The position numbers and the translations under genes were made by a program. The notes beneath the pieces were generated by a model that was given only the letters and a program-made list of their open reading frames with translations, made no database searches and had not been told where the DNA came from. Positions 9,018 through 19,172 of a stretch of DNA of 64,000 nt are shown here, piece after piece (the first letter of the stretch is position 1; each line of letters starts with the position of its first letter). Source of the stretch: Lates calcarifer (Eukaryota > Chordata > Actinopteri > Centropomidae); NCBI RefSeq assembly GCF_001640805.2, contig NC_066851.1, positions 293,992 through 357,991 of the forward strand, in the 5' to 3' direction.

Positions 9018-9568
9018 TTAAATGAAAGAAGATTCTTTTTTTGACACCAGAGTGTTGTTCCAGTCGCGGCAACAGTGGAAAAGCATGGTAATTTTATCGC
9101 TGATTTCTTCCATCTTTTCGGACCAAGCTGCAACAGGCAGCGTCAACACATTGCAAAAAACCCCGCAGTCTGAGTTGAAAAGATCCAGAACAAAGTAATG
9201 TCTGGGTTCCTGCTTACAGGGTTCCCCTTTCTCTGACACCTTCTTTTGCATCTTGTAACTGGCGTGAACCAACAGCCTGTGCCTGAGGTTTTTGTCAGCC
9301 AAATACTCGCAAATGTCTCTTTTCGCTCGCAGAGCTTGTTAGCGCTGGGAAAAGGACTCAGCTTTTGTTTTTTCACAGGAGTAGAATCAGCTTGTTCTTC
9401 TTTTCCTTCATTCTCACTGATGTTTCTAGGGTTGACCAGCTTTAACACCCCCCAGTCGTTGGAAAACAGCGTGGCCAGATCCGTCCAGGCCCCCAGTGTT
9501 TCACCCTCGTCCCACTGATAGCGCAGTTGTACAAGCAGTCGACATGGTAAACTCGCCACTCTTTTCAA
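9018..9568 (-). pseudogene. Outermost accessory gene, unknown, one frameshift
   Basis: Two overlapping frames make one probable protein. The first (9568 to about 9,330) contains RLLVQLRYQWDEGE, NDWGVLKLVNP and a basic patch PVKKQKL. The second (about 9,350 to 9018) contains HRLLVHASYKMQKKV, HYFVLDLF and AAWSEKMEEISDKI. The switch lies near 9,320-9,350 beside a GAAAAGAG run. No ATG is found at the 5' end, which abuts the promoter-like cluster. I do not recognise the family. Position as the first leftward gene suggests early expression. Confidence 0.4.
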
Positions 9569-9573
9569 ACTAA

Positions 9574-9676
9574 ATGCAAATGCCTGTACCCAGGGTTTTT
9601 TTTGGGGGGGGGGACAGGGAGTGACGTCAAATTATTTTGGTTGGCGGGACTAGGGGCGGGACAGAAAGTGACGTCA
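9574..9676. promoter_or_regulatory. Terminal promoter cluster: octamer, two CREs, E2F-like site, GC box
   Basis: Within about 100 bases are an octamer ATGCAAAT (9574-9581), palindromic CRE TGACGTCA at 9622-9629 and again at 9669-9676, an E2F-like TTGGCGGGA (9641-9649) and a GC box GGGGCGGG (9653-9660). It lies at the outer edge of copy A, upstream of the leftward accessory genes. These are cellular ATF/CREB, E2F, Sp1 and Oct sites, as used by early promoters of DNA viruses. Confidence 0.55.
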
Positions 9677-9734
9677 TTTTCATTTATGCAAAGACAACAA
9701 TAGGAGATGGCAATTAATCATCTTGTCTGACAGT

Positions 9735-10450
9735 TTGGAGTCCCCAGAAGAGAGAGGATAAGGGTTACAGAGATTGTCACTCTTTTTTAGCTCTATGTGA
9801 ACTTCACTTTGAATTCCAGACAACCTCCTTTTCCACAGAGAGAACCAAGATTGCCTATATGATCTCCCACGTCGGGTCAAGCCGAGGCATGGGCCACTGC
9901 TGAGTATCTTCCCTTGTTTATCCGGACTCTAACACAAGTTTTTCAGACTGTTTTCTTCTGGCCATGAGGCTGCCAGGTCCTTAGCTACACTACGGCAGGG
10001 GAGTCGCACAGTTATAGATTATGCTGTAGAGTTTCACACTCTAGCGTTTGACAGTGGGTGGAACCAAGCAGCACTTTGTAATGCCTTTTTTAATGGACTG
10101 TCTGAGACACTCAAGAACCATCTCACGCCACTTGATTTACCCTCAGAACTAGAGGCTCTCATTGCCCTGGCCTCCAAAATTGACAAACGCCTGGGCTAAC
10201 AAGAGAGATCTCACCCCTCTTCCCGTTAATTTCCTCACTTCCCTCAAGCTCTCAGTCATCCTCAGATGAACTTTGAGTCCTCTAGGACACCACCTGGGTC
10301 ATTGGAAACACCTATTGTTCCCCGGGAGAGCCCATGCAGGTGGGTCACACCAGACTCTCCTTCGATGAACGTCAGCGTCACATGGATGAGGGTTGTTGCA
10401 TCTACTGTGCACAGATGGGTCACTTCCTCACCAACTGTCCTATCCGTCAT
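9735..10450 (+). pseudogene. Gypsy Gag (capsid and CCHC zinc knuckle) remnant
   Basis: Capsid-like sequence runs through RTKIAYMIS (about 9,840-9,866), VIDYAVEFHTLAF (about 10,012-10,050) and LPSELEALIALASKID. A CCHC knuckle CIYCAQMGHFLTNC follows at about 10,398-10,440. Gag packages the element RNA. The frame is broken at several places and the N-terminal matrix part is missing. Confidence 0.75.
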
Positions 10451-10544
10451 GGAGCCTCTAGAAGTCGTGAGTAGCACACTCACTTCTACGAAGACCATTT
10501 GGCTGTTCCCCACAGCCACTACAGGCCGCCTCTGTTTTCCTTTT

Positions 10545-11805
10545 GCAACCTGTACTGATTGAATCTGGGGCTGATGCAAATTTTATGGACTATGAACTGG
10601 CTAAAAGACTGAGGATATTTTCTGTGCCCCTAGAAGAACCCCTTGAGGCAAGTGCCTTAAATGGACGTCATTTTTTTCTGAGTAACTGACCACACTCCTG
10701 AGATCTCGCTCACCTTTGGTAGTGTACACTTGGAGAAGATTTCCTTCCACCTGGTTAATGCACCCCGCCATCCACTTCTATTAGGACTTCTCTGGCTCAA
10801 GACTCACAACCCCCATATTGACTGGTCCTCAGATCAGATCCTCTCCTGGGGCGATGCCTGTCACCACCATTGTCTTACCGGGAAACAGGTTTTGCCCATT
10901 CCTATCACAGTGACCAAGGAAACCGGTAGTCTTCCAGTGGACCTGGTTGGTGTTCCCTCCTGTTACGTGGACCTACAGGAGGTTTTCAGCAAGACCAAGG
11001 CAGTTTCATTACTACCTCATCACCCCTATGACTGTGCCATTGATCTTCTATCTGGTTCCATGCCTCCTAAAGGACGTCTTTACTTCCTGAAGTGAAGTGT
11101 GAAGTGAAGACTGCCAGAAGTGAAGGCTGTAAAAGACTACATTGATTGTGCACTGGCAGCCGGAATCATTAGACCTTCTTCTTATCCAGCAGGGGCTGGG
11201 TTCTTTGTGGAGAAGGAGAAGTCTCTTCAGCCTTGCATAGACTATCGGGGGTTGAATGAGATCACAATTAAGAACAGGTATCCCCTTCCCTTTCCGCTGC
11301 TTTTGAGTTGCTGCAAGGCTCTAAGATTTTTACTAAGCTGGACTTGCATAATGCATATCACCTTGTTAGAATCCAGGAAGGGAATGAATGGAAGACAGCG
11401 TTTAACACTCCCATGGGACACTATGAATACCTTGTAATGCCTTTTGGTTTAACGAATGTCCCTGCTGTGTTTCAGGCTCTTGTGAATAATGTCCTTTGTG
11501 ATATGCTAAATGCATTTGTGTTTGTGTATTTGGATGACATCCTCATCTTCTCTCCAGATGAGACCCATGTCCAACATGTTAGACAGGTTCTTCTGAGACT
11601 TTTTGACAACAACCTTTTTGAGAAAGCTGGGAAATGTGAGTTTCATGTTCCTACCATATCACTTTTGGGGTTTGTCATTTTTGAGGGTGTTATGCAGATG
11701 GATCCTGAGAAGGTGAAGGCAGTGGTTGACTGGGCCACACCTACCTCATGGAGGGAGGTTCAGAGATTCCTGGGTTTTGCCAGTTTCTACAGGAATTTCA
11801 TCTGA
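10545..11805 (+). pseudogene. Gypsy Pol: protease and reverse transcriptase
   Basis: The protease region shows LIESGADANF (about 10,556-10,586), where the family has Asp in the catalytic DSG triplet. The reverse transcriptase begins with DLQEVFSKTKA (about 10,970). It includes [19 protein letters not shown] (about 11,236-11,290), [11 protein letters not shown] and the catalytic YLDDILIFS (about 11,527-11,553), and ends with [16 protein letters not shown] frame change lies near 11,100 and another near 11,300. The catalytic YLDD box is preserved. Confidence 0.85.
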
Positions 11806-12370
11806 AACTTCGGCTCCCTGGCCGCTCCTTTGCACCTACTGATCTCTTCAAAGAACAAGTTCTCCTGGTCCTGTCAGGCTGAGCAAGCCTTCCAGACACT
11901 GAAGCAAACGTTTTCCACTGCTCCAGTCCTCACCCAGTGGCAGTTTGTTGTTGAAGTGGATGCCTCCGATGTGGGTATAGGGGCCATTCTCTCCCAGAGG
12001 TCAGTAACAGAAAACAAGTTACATCGCTGTGCCTATTTGTCTAGGAAACTGTCTCCAGCAGAACACAACTACAGTGTTTGTGATGGAGTGCCTTGCCATC
12101 AAAGCTGCACTGGAAGAATTGAGGCACTGGTTGGATGGCAAATGGTAAATGGACTGTACTTATATAGCGCTTTTCTAGTCGTATCAACCACTCAAAGTGC
12201 TTTACACTACCCATCACATTCACACAGCGCTTGCACTATTACAAAGCGCTCTTGCACATTCACACACCGATGTTGCAAACATCTGGGGCAACGTGGGGTT
12301 CAGTATCTTGCCCAAGGATACTTCGGCATGGACTAGAGGAGTCGGGGATCGAATCGCTGACCTTCAATTA

Positions 12371-13721
12371 CACCGTGTCTCAAAAGTCCGTGCACCACAG
12401 AAAAAGTAAACGCAGATTGTGAATATTCAACAGAATGCATTTATTCAAAAGCCAGTGTATCACCCCACATCTTAATTACTGCCCTCAACCTGTCGGGCAT
12501 AGAATGCACTAAGTTCTTTAGAATGGAAGGCTCAATGTTGCCCCACTCCCGCACAGCCCTCGCATTGAGCTGCTTCATGGTGGTAGGGGGTGGGCTGTGG
12601 AAGACCTGACTGTTCAGGATACCCCAGCAGTTCTCAATCGCATTGAGGTCGGGGGAGTTGGGTGGCCATTCCTCTTTGTGCAGAAAGCCAGGAAGCTCAG
12701 AAGACCACTGATGAAATGTACGAGCAGTATGTGCGGGGGGCACCATCTTGTATGAAGACCATTTCCGCACGCCTGTTGAACATCTTCCTAGCTGTGACGG
12801 GACCTGATTTCTTCTTTCTGGTGAGTATGGGATGTATCACTGGCTGGAGAATGTTCTTAACATAATATTCAGCATTGATGGTGGTGCCCTGGGGTACAAC
12901 ATGCAACTCAGACAGCCCTGAAGATGACATCGCCCCCCAGACCATGCAATGGGTGCTGAACTTGACCTGTTCAGAAGGTGGTACTTCCATTCGATTGTCA
13001 GTGTAAATGCGATTGTTTTGGCTGTTGGGAGTTGGAAATAAGTAGAGAAGACACTCATCAGAGAAAACCCAGTTTTCTCAGTCTCTTGGGGTCATTTTAG
13101 CATACTTCTTTGCAAAGCAAGCTGCTTCTCCTTTTGCAGTTTGGTAAGGCGAGAAATCCACTGTCTTTTGTATGCTCTCAGACCCAGTTTCTCAATCAGA
13201 AAACGATGGATGGTACTCTTAGAGACTGCTTCCCCAAGATTCTTCAGTCTTCGACTGAGTCTGCGGCAGGATTGGTGTCTCTTTCCCTTGGCCTTGCGGA
13301 TGAGGTCCTTGGCCCTCAAACTCAGAACTGAGGGGCGACCTGCACGGGGCATGTCTTCAAGGGAGTCACAACTCTGGTATCTCTGCCACCACTTCTTCAC
13401 TCATCGTATGCTTCTGCCAAGGTCCTGAGCTACCTCCCTGCAAGTTTTCCCTGCCCTGCGCAAGGCAATGGCTTGAGCACGGACTTGAGACTTTGAAAGT
13501 GCAGCTTTTCCAGATTTTTGTTTGGCCATCATGGCAACACTACCAAAAAGGTTCTCTCAGTGACATGCTTCATGGTCAACCAAGAAATTTATAGGCCTAT
13601 CACAAACAGATGAACTAATTAAACAACCTCACAACACCTGGCTGACCAGGTGCAACCCATTTTGGAGACGAACGGACAGAAATGTTGCCCATTGGGGTGC
13701 ATGACCTTTTGGGACACGGTG
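12371..13721 (-). mobile_element. Tc1/mariner-superfamily transposon, DD36E-like
   Basis: The 1,351-base element has about 26-base terminal inverted repeats (CACCGTGTC... at both ends, about 22 of 26 matching). TA dinucleotides flank it at 12,369-12,370 and 13,722-13,723. It is inserted in the dispersed repeat. Its transposase lies on the minus strand. Confidence 0.88.
12441..13532 (-). pseudogene. Tc1/mariner transposase (DD36E-like), frameshifted
   Basis: The ATG lies at 13,529 or 13,532 (MAKQKSGKA). N-terminal helix-turn-helix segments follow (KKWWQRYQSCDS, AGRPSVLS, STIHRFL). The catalytic core shows FSDECLL, IQDGAP and WPPNSPDLNAIENCWG. Counting across a one-base loss in a C run near 12,745, 36 residues separate the second Asp from the Glu. 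The enzyme cuts and pastes the element at TA sites. Frameshifts near 12,745, 13,075 and 13,400 inactivate it. Confidence 0.82.
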
Positions 13722-13920
13722 TAGTGGGTGACCCGCTCTACCTCCTGAGCCACAGCTGCCCCTGGAGGGCACTGAACCTCCATTCCTCATCTGGACTGAT
13801 CACAAGAACCTGGAGTACCTCCGAGCTGCCAAGAGACTTAATTCCCGACAAGGGAGGTGGGCTCTTTTCTTTTCTCGGTTCTACCATCTCGGTTCAACCA
13901 TCCTGGCTCCAAGAATGTTA

Positions 13921-15105
13921 AGCCTGATGCCCTTTTGAGAACCTTTCTCTGTTCCATAGAACCTAAGTCGGAGGTGCCAGTTCAGCCCCTTTCTGGTGTT
14001 GTGGGTGCCATAACCTGGGACATAGAGAGTGTTGATGGCCAACCAGGGTGGTGCTCCTCCCAGTGGTTTGCCACCCAATCGCCTGTTTGTTCATCCAGAT
14101 ATACGCTCCCAAGTTGGGTGGCATGCTTCCCTTCTCACCTGCCACCCTGGGGCTCGCCACACTCAGTTTTTTGACGCCCGACGTTTCTGGTGGTCAGGAA
14201 TGAAGGGAGATATTGTGCAGTTTTTAGCAGCATGTCCCGTTTGCTCCAGCAATAAGACTTCATGGCAACCTCCACATGGTCTCCTTCACCCCTTGCCTGT
14301 GCCCAAGCATCCCAAGCATGGTCAGACATCTCCCTGGATCTTGTCACAGATCTGCCCCCCTCCAAAGGTAATATCACCATCTTAACGATAGTGGACAGGT
14401 TCTCTAAAATGGTTCAATTTGTGCCCATGTCCAAGCTTCCCTCAGCCAAGGAGATTGCAGAGGCTGTTCTGTACAATGTTGACCGTCTTCATGGTTTTCC
14501 TAGGGACATTGTGTCTGATCGAGGGCCACAGTTTGTTGCCCGGTTCTGGAGGGACTTCTGCAAGTTGGTGGTGGCCTTTACCAGCCTGAATCCAACAGCC
14601 AGACAGAGAGGTTAAATGAGGAGCTGGAAACAGTCCTTTGTTCCTGGTGCCGTTACCTTCCCTGGGTGGAGTATGCCCACAACTCTTTGTCCTGCTCCTG
14701 TACTGGTATGTCGCCATTTTTTTGTGTGTACAGTTACCAGCCTCCTGTTTCTGTCCCTTGAGCAGGAAGTCTGTTCCCTCTGCTCACACTTTGGTCCGCT
14801 GTTGCCGGGCTGCCTGGGTTCGAGCTCGTCCGGCCTTGTTGAGGAGTTCCCTGGCCTATAAGAAGGCAGCAGATCGGTGCAGAATTCCTACTCCCACCTA
14901 CAGAATTGGGCAAAGGGTCTGGCTCTCCACGAAGGACTCCTCCTCTCAGAGTTGAGTGCTGTAAGTTGGCTCCTCGCTTTGTGGGTCCATTTCCAGTGTC
15001 TAAGATTATTAATCATCTTGCTGTGAGACTAAAGCCCCACAGGACCATGAGGGTACACTCCACCTTCCATGTTAGTCATCTGAAACCTGTTAAGGTGAGT
15101 GGGCT
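13921..15105 (+). pseudogene. Gypsy integrase
   Basis: An HHCC zinc-binding region is visible, with the His residues around 14,090-14,150 and CPVC at about 14,236. DDE-core remnants are [12 protein letters not shown] (about 14,335) and [13 protein letters not shown] (about 14,512). A GPY/F-type tail follows (FVGPFPVSKI, HSTFHVSHLKPVK, about 14,980-15,093). The chromodomain usual in fish gypsy elements is missing: the LTR starts almost immediately. Multiple frame changes are present. Confidence 0.8.
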
Positions 15106-15112
15106 GGTGTAC

Positions 15113-15540
15113 TGTCAGGGTTTGAATGTTTATCCTGATTTTATTTTGGTATTTTGTCTCGTCTTCCTGTTCCTTGGTTAATCTAGTTGTCTTTACTTCC
15201 TCTTGTCTTGATTACTGTCCCCACCCTAATGTTTCACGTGTGTCATTATTTCCTTGTCTAGGTGAATTTAGTCAGCGTCTCTTCCTTTTGTCAGTTGCTA
15301 GATTGTGTTGTCCCTTGTGTCAGCTTTCCAGCATTTTCCTAGTTTAGACTCTGTTTTTGACCTTTTGCCCGAGTTCCTGATTCTGGATTTTTGCCTGTTT
15401 TTGAATACCACTGCCTGATCGGACAGTCTTCTCATGTACCAGACTATTACTTGTAATAAAGAAACTGATCTGCCATCTTTGTCTAAGTCCTGCTCTGCTG
15501 TGTGCTTGATACTCAACTGCTTGCTTTTTATGCTTTGCTT
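15113..15540 (+). repeat. 3' LTR of the gypsy element
   Basis: Starts TGTCAGGGTT, is pyrimidine-rich and contains AATAAA near 15,456. The expected CA end is not identifiable. It runs into Polinton copy B at about 15,540. Confidence 0.55.
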
Positions 15541-15544
15541 GTCG

Positions 15545-15675
15545 CAAACTTGTGCAAAACAACCATTCTGTAAATATCTTGGTTGAACTCAAATTACACA
15601 ACATTATCTACCATACTCTAGATCATTCTGTCTTAGCTCAGACTTTAATAATGATAAAATACTAGCCTTAGACTT
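15545..15675 (+). pseudogene. Copy B remnant of the Bcl-2-like accessory gene (3' end)
   Basis: Matches the complement of about 7,480-7,600 of copy A closely but with indels and a stop. Only the C-terminal third is present, cut off at the gypsy LTR junction. Confidence 0.7.
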
Positions 15676-15785
15676 TTGTGTGCTGATGTTTAGTTAATCA
15701 AAAATGATTGTTGCTGTTGCTTTGCTAATGTCTAATAAAAAAATAATAAATAACCTGTGCCCAGTCTTCTCATTCTGGCTTTAAC

Positions 15786-16855
15786 ATGTCTGAGATACGC
15801 TCCACAAAAAAAGTGTATTGATATGAAAGCCCTGTCTGAGTATAATAATGGGTAGAATTATTTATTAACGGTCATAGACATACTTTCCAAGAAAGCTTAC
15901 GAATAGCTTTGAATCCATTTTTGATGAAAGTCAGATGCCTGAAAAAATACAAACCGATGTGGGGAAAGAATTTTTTAACAAGATGACAAAAACTTTCATT
16001 TTTCCACAGCCAGTGACCTCAAAGCCTCTGTGATTGAAAGATTTAATCATACTTTTAGGGGTAGAATGTGGAGGTATTGTTAGGATTCAGCAGAATGCCT
16101 CTTTCCCCTCTTGTGTCAGTGTGTTTCCCTTCTCTGTGTCTCCTGTTTGTCTTCCCCTGTCTGTTTGTTTTCCAGGGCATGGTCATCCGGTTATCCCCTC
16201 CTACCCGAGTTTCCCTCCACTCAATCAAGCACTCCTGTCTTCAATCTGGCTCATTACCCCACCTGACTCCTGCTGTATTTATACCGGGGTCCTTCACTCC
16301 ACTCTTTGTCAGATCGTCCGTTTGCCTGCATGGTATTCTAGCGCATGACTCTAGTCTTTGTAACTCGCGCCATTAGCTGGCTAATTTTGTCTCTCCACTT
16401 AACCCAGATTCCAGTACCTCACCTTTGCCCACCTGCCACGCCCTGAAGATCTGTTCCTCTTAGTTTTTGACTTACGGCTGAGTCCACCTTTTGTTTGAAG
16501 CTTGCCTGCCTGCTCTTTTGTCTTGAGTTTCTGTTTTTCCTCAATAAACCCTTCCTTGTCATCTCGAGTTCTGCATTTTGGCTCCTTTTCTGTCTGTGAA
16601 TTCTAACAGGTATTTTACAGCAAACGATACTCTGTGATACCTCGATGTCCTACAAGACTTGGTGAAAAGCTATAATCACAGCAGTATTAAAATGAAGCTT
16701 ATGCAGATGACCTCAGAGAACACTTTTCAAGTGTTTCAAAACTTGTACGGTACATCTCAAGCCCGTCGGAGGGGTGAATCAAAGATTAATTTTAAGAAAA
16801 ACTGGCCTGAGAAATTTAACAGCTGGGTTAAGGTGTCAGATTTAAAAAAAATGTA
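15786..16855 (+). pseudogene. Copy B integrase fragments, split by a solo LTR
   Basis: Fragments match copy A integrase: MSEIRS near 15,788; ALSEYNNG near 15,830; QTDVGKEFF near 15,950; VIERF near 16,032. After the LTR (16,078-16,608) come VKSYNHS and ENTFQVFQNLYGTSQARR up to NWPEKFNSWV. Large internal parts, including most of the N-terminal region and much of the chromodomain, are deleted. Confidence 0.8.
16078..16608. repeat. Solo LTR with 5-bp target duplication
   Basis: The 531-base segment begins TGTTAG and ends CTAACA, as LTRs do. It is flanked by GGTAT at 16,073-16,077 and 16,609-16,613. It contains AATAAA near 16,542. It interrupts the copy B integrase, whose coding sequence meets when the LTR is ignored. 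No internal retroelement region is present, so it arose by LTR-LTR recombination. Confidence 0.88.
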
Positions 16856-17459
16856 TAAAAAATTTACGCACATTCACAACAGCCATCATTTCATCATGTA
16901 CAGGCTGAAGGATAAGGGTTTTTTCATTACCCTGCCCTCCAATGCCAGCCTCAACATTTTCAAAGACAAGAAGATTTCCAGTTACCACGTGGATTTAGTG
17001 CAACATATCGGGACATTAGAGGGATGGTGGAAGGTCACCTTGACACAAATTTCATGCCCACACACCCTTTATACCATAAGGCAGGATGACACCTACTTTT
17101 ATTGGAGAGAAAAACCCAAAGAACCAGAAATGGAGAGTGCGGTACATTGTCAAAGGTTTAGAGGAGGTTATTACAACAATGTACAAACCTTCAAGACAAA
17201 AATTGAAAGTCTTTCTAGAAAAATTAATTATGATATTTATGTCGTCTATAGCAATGTTCAGAAAAGGTCTGATTTCCAGGCCGGAGGTCAAACCCATGTA
17301 CTCTTTAATGGACGTGCAGCTTACCTGATGGGTCTGAAACTGGGAGAATGGTTCAAGTTTGACCAAAAGATGGCTCCCTATCCTGCAGATTTACGCACCG
17401 GGTTTTATCACATGTACTGTTACTGTGCTGTAGTACGTCAGCGGTGTTTATGCTTTTGA
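16659..17459 (+). pseudogene. Chance fusion frame of integrase tail and penton in copy B
   Basis: A 266-codon open frame joins the end of the integrase remnant to the penton gene. The integrase stop present in copy A has been shifted away (near 16,850-16,860) and the inter-gene sequence reads through into the penton start at about 16,896 and onward to a stop at 17,459. The penton portion keeps the two Glu codons that are TAA in copy A. It is the longest open frame in copy B. Confidence 0.7.
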
Positions 17460-17647
17460 GAACGATCGATATTCAAAGGAATGTACAGCGATATTATCAC
17501 TCAGTATTTCAACCCCGCTTATTATTTACCGTGGCCAAGCAGCACATTGAAAACATTAAAGCCGAAATAAAATCGGATCAAAACAAACTCATAGAATCTA
17601 TCTGCGGCAAGACTATCTTAATGCTTCACTTTAGACTGAAAACTTGA
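16896..17647 (+). pseudogene. Copy B penton-type minor capsid protein
   Basis: The ATG at about 16,896 starts the penton homologue (GFFITLPSNASLN, VDLVQHI). The frame is open to 17,459, then shifts near 17,440 and continues to HFRLKT and a stop at 17,645-17,647, matching the stop of copy A. The TATA/initiator pair for the next gene follows at 17,659-17,692. Confidence 0.75.
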
Positions 17648-17658
17648 ACCTGTCAGCT

Positions 17659-17692
17659 TATATAACCCATTTGTCGGTGCCGACGTCATTCA
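17659..17692 (+). promoter_or_regulatory. Copy B TATA/initiator promoter
   Basis: TATATAA at 17,659-17,665 and TCAGT with its A at 17,692 repeat the 33-base spacing seen in copy A. GACGTCA lies just before the initiator. Confidence 0.45.
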
Positions 17693-17788
17693 GTATCAAG
17701 CTGTTGAGCAATGGTAACTATCCACCTGGCGGGGGTGAACGGTGTACGATAAGGTACATTAGTCAAAGAGTGTCAAAAGGGAAAGAAA

Positions 17789-18175
17789 ATGGCTCGTGTA
17801 GGCTTGAGAGAGGATCCTCACTGTTTTGTACATGATTATGAGAGTCAGGTAGGAGGGAATTTGGTTTTGCAATTTGCAATTTGTTTTGTAAGTCCTCTGA
17901 TGAAGAAAGGCTTCGCCATTGCTAAACCTTATCTTAAAGCGGCAGCCAGCAACATCGCCTCAGATGTGTTCAGCCAGGCAATGGGACGAGTCATCAATGA
18001 ACCGAAGCAGGAGGGATCTGGAGGTATTATGGTTTTGTCGCATAGGATGGGAAAGTGACCTCCGGGAGAATGTGTGACATGAGAATGTCAAGCTCTAATA
18101 AACACTCGGGCAGTAAAAAGAGAAAATCAGTCACGAAGAGCAGGTGGGTGAAGAAGAAGTCTGTTAAAATATTTT
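17789..18175 (+). pseudogene. Copy B pVI-like small protein
   Basis: The ATG at 17,789 starts MARVGLREDPHCF. A stretch containing the GAPVMYG segment of copy A is deleted, the amphipathic region is kept, and a stop falls at 18,056-18,058. The lysine-rich tail (SGSKKRKS) is readable at about 18,105-18,165 in another frame. Confidence 0.6.
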
Positions 18176-18217
18176 TGAATTATAATCAAATATTTGATTT
18201 TTACAGCCTTTAAAAAA

Positions 18218-19172
18218 ATGGCTCCATTACATCAGAAATCTCCAGAATGTACTCCGGGGGAGCTGGATTTACTTTCAGTATCTATGATGCAGCTTTCCAT
18301 TGATGATAAAATCTACACTGAAATTTCCCCCTTGTCAGCCATTGCTGATGGGGATCCTATAGAATTGTGGACCTCAACGATAACTTGCTGCATCACCGCG
18401 TGAAAATCAACAACGCCAATGGTACGGGCCTAGCTAACAATGCGGCTGTGGCCTTCATCAATTATCCTTTAAATATAATTTTCAGCCAGTGCGACATTAC
18501 TTTGGGGAATAGACTGATTTAGCAGTCAAGTGCCATGCATCCCTACTGCACCATGATTGAAACTCTTCTCAACTTTTTAGAGGACATGCTCAAGAGTCAG
18601 TTCAGCAGCTGACTTTTTACAAAGATACTTCTGGAGCCGTAAACTCTATAGTGACCATTAACGGTCCTAATACAGGGTTACACAAGACAGCCTGTTTTAC
18701 AGCCAACTCCAGAGAAGTACACCTACTCTGTCCTCTGTCCCTCTCGCTGAACTCCGTTCATTTGAGAATTAAACCGAGCCGCGCCAGCAATGCCTTTTGC
18801 CAAACAGAAGCCCATGACTCTGCTTTTCATCTGAGAATATTGGGAGCCTCTCTATTTGTTAAAAAAGTGTCTGTCTCCCCAGCCGTCCGGTTAGGTTACG
18901 CCGCAGCCTTAATGAAAGGTAACGCGCTCTCTTTCTGGGAGCCATGCCTAAATACGTGGTTCTGGCTATGCTCCAACACGAGTCTTTCATGGGAAGAGGA
19001 GACCTGTCACCCTTTAATTTCATTCACAATGACATCAAATATCTGGCTCTCTGTCAGGACGGCAGACAGGTTCCCGCTAAAGCTTTCCAGCCCCAATTTA
19101 ACATCAGGCTATTCATCAGAGAATTTTACAACATGTTCCTGGCTACAGAGAGACATCTTAAAGATTTACCGT
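18218..19172 (+). pseudogene. Copy B major capsid protein, truncated at 3' end
   Basis: The ATG at 18,218 starts MAPLHQKSPECT. Coding similarity continues through several frames (AVAFINYPL near 18,450, IKPSRASNAFC near 18,770, SPFNFIHNDIKYLALCQDG near 19,005) to KDLP at about 19,170. There the gene stops abruptly at the junction with inverted PolB. It retains about 95 bases missing from copy A but has its own deletion near 18,365. Confidence 0.78.

Larger units (their letters stand above)
1..9680. mobile_element. Maverick/Polinton (adintovirus-like) element, copy A, left end outside window
   Basis: The gene set is that of Polintons: PolB, FtsK/A32-type packaging ATPase, retroviral-type integrase with a chromodomain-like tail, adenain-type protease, major capsid and penton. 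PolB to the 2.9 kb gene run rightward and the remaining genes leftward; the two groups converge at about 2.95-3.12 kb, where each side has its own AATAAA. The left end lies outside the window. The right end lies near 9.68 kb, where gypsy gag sequence begins. No terminal inverted repeat can be tested because the other terminus is missing. Several genes are broken, so the copy is a decayed endogenous element. Confidence 0.93.
12141..13763. mobile_element. Non-autonomous dispersed repeat with 8-bp direct repeats, itself interrupted
   Basis: The outer parts (12,141-12,370 and 13,724-13,763) form one short repeat that starts with AATGGTAAATGGACTG and ends near CTGAGCCACAGCTGCCCC. I recognise the type as common in teleosts. 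It is flanked by GGATGGCA (12,133-12,140) and GGAGGGCA (13,764-13,771), an 8-base duplication with one mismatch, as produced by hAT elements. It has no coding capacity of its own. Confidence 0.6.
11806..13920 (+). pseudogene. Gypsy RNase H, split by nested insertions
   Basis: The first part ([33 protein letters not shown]) runs from 11,830 to about 12,140. The remainder ([20 protein letters not shown]) resumes at about 13,772. Everything between (12,141-13,763) is inserted. If the insert is ignored, the two coding halves meet at a matching position, which supports an insertion rather than a rearrangement. Confidence 0.82.
9700..15540 (+). mobile_element. Ty3/gypsy retrotransposon, 5' truncated, interrupted
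   Basis: In order: capsid-like gag, zinc knuckle, protease, reverse transcriptase, RNase H, HHCC integrase with DDE core, GPY/F-type tail, and a TG-starting LTR. No 5' LTR or primer-binding site is seen: gag begins directly after the Polinton terminus. Frameshifts occur throughout. The element separates the two inverted Polinton copies. Confidence 0.88.
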
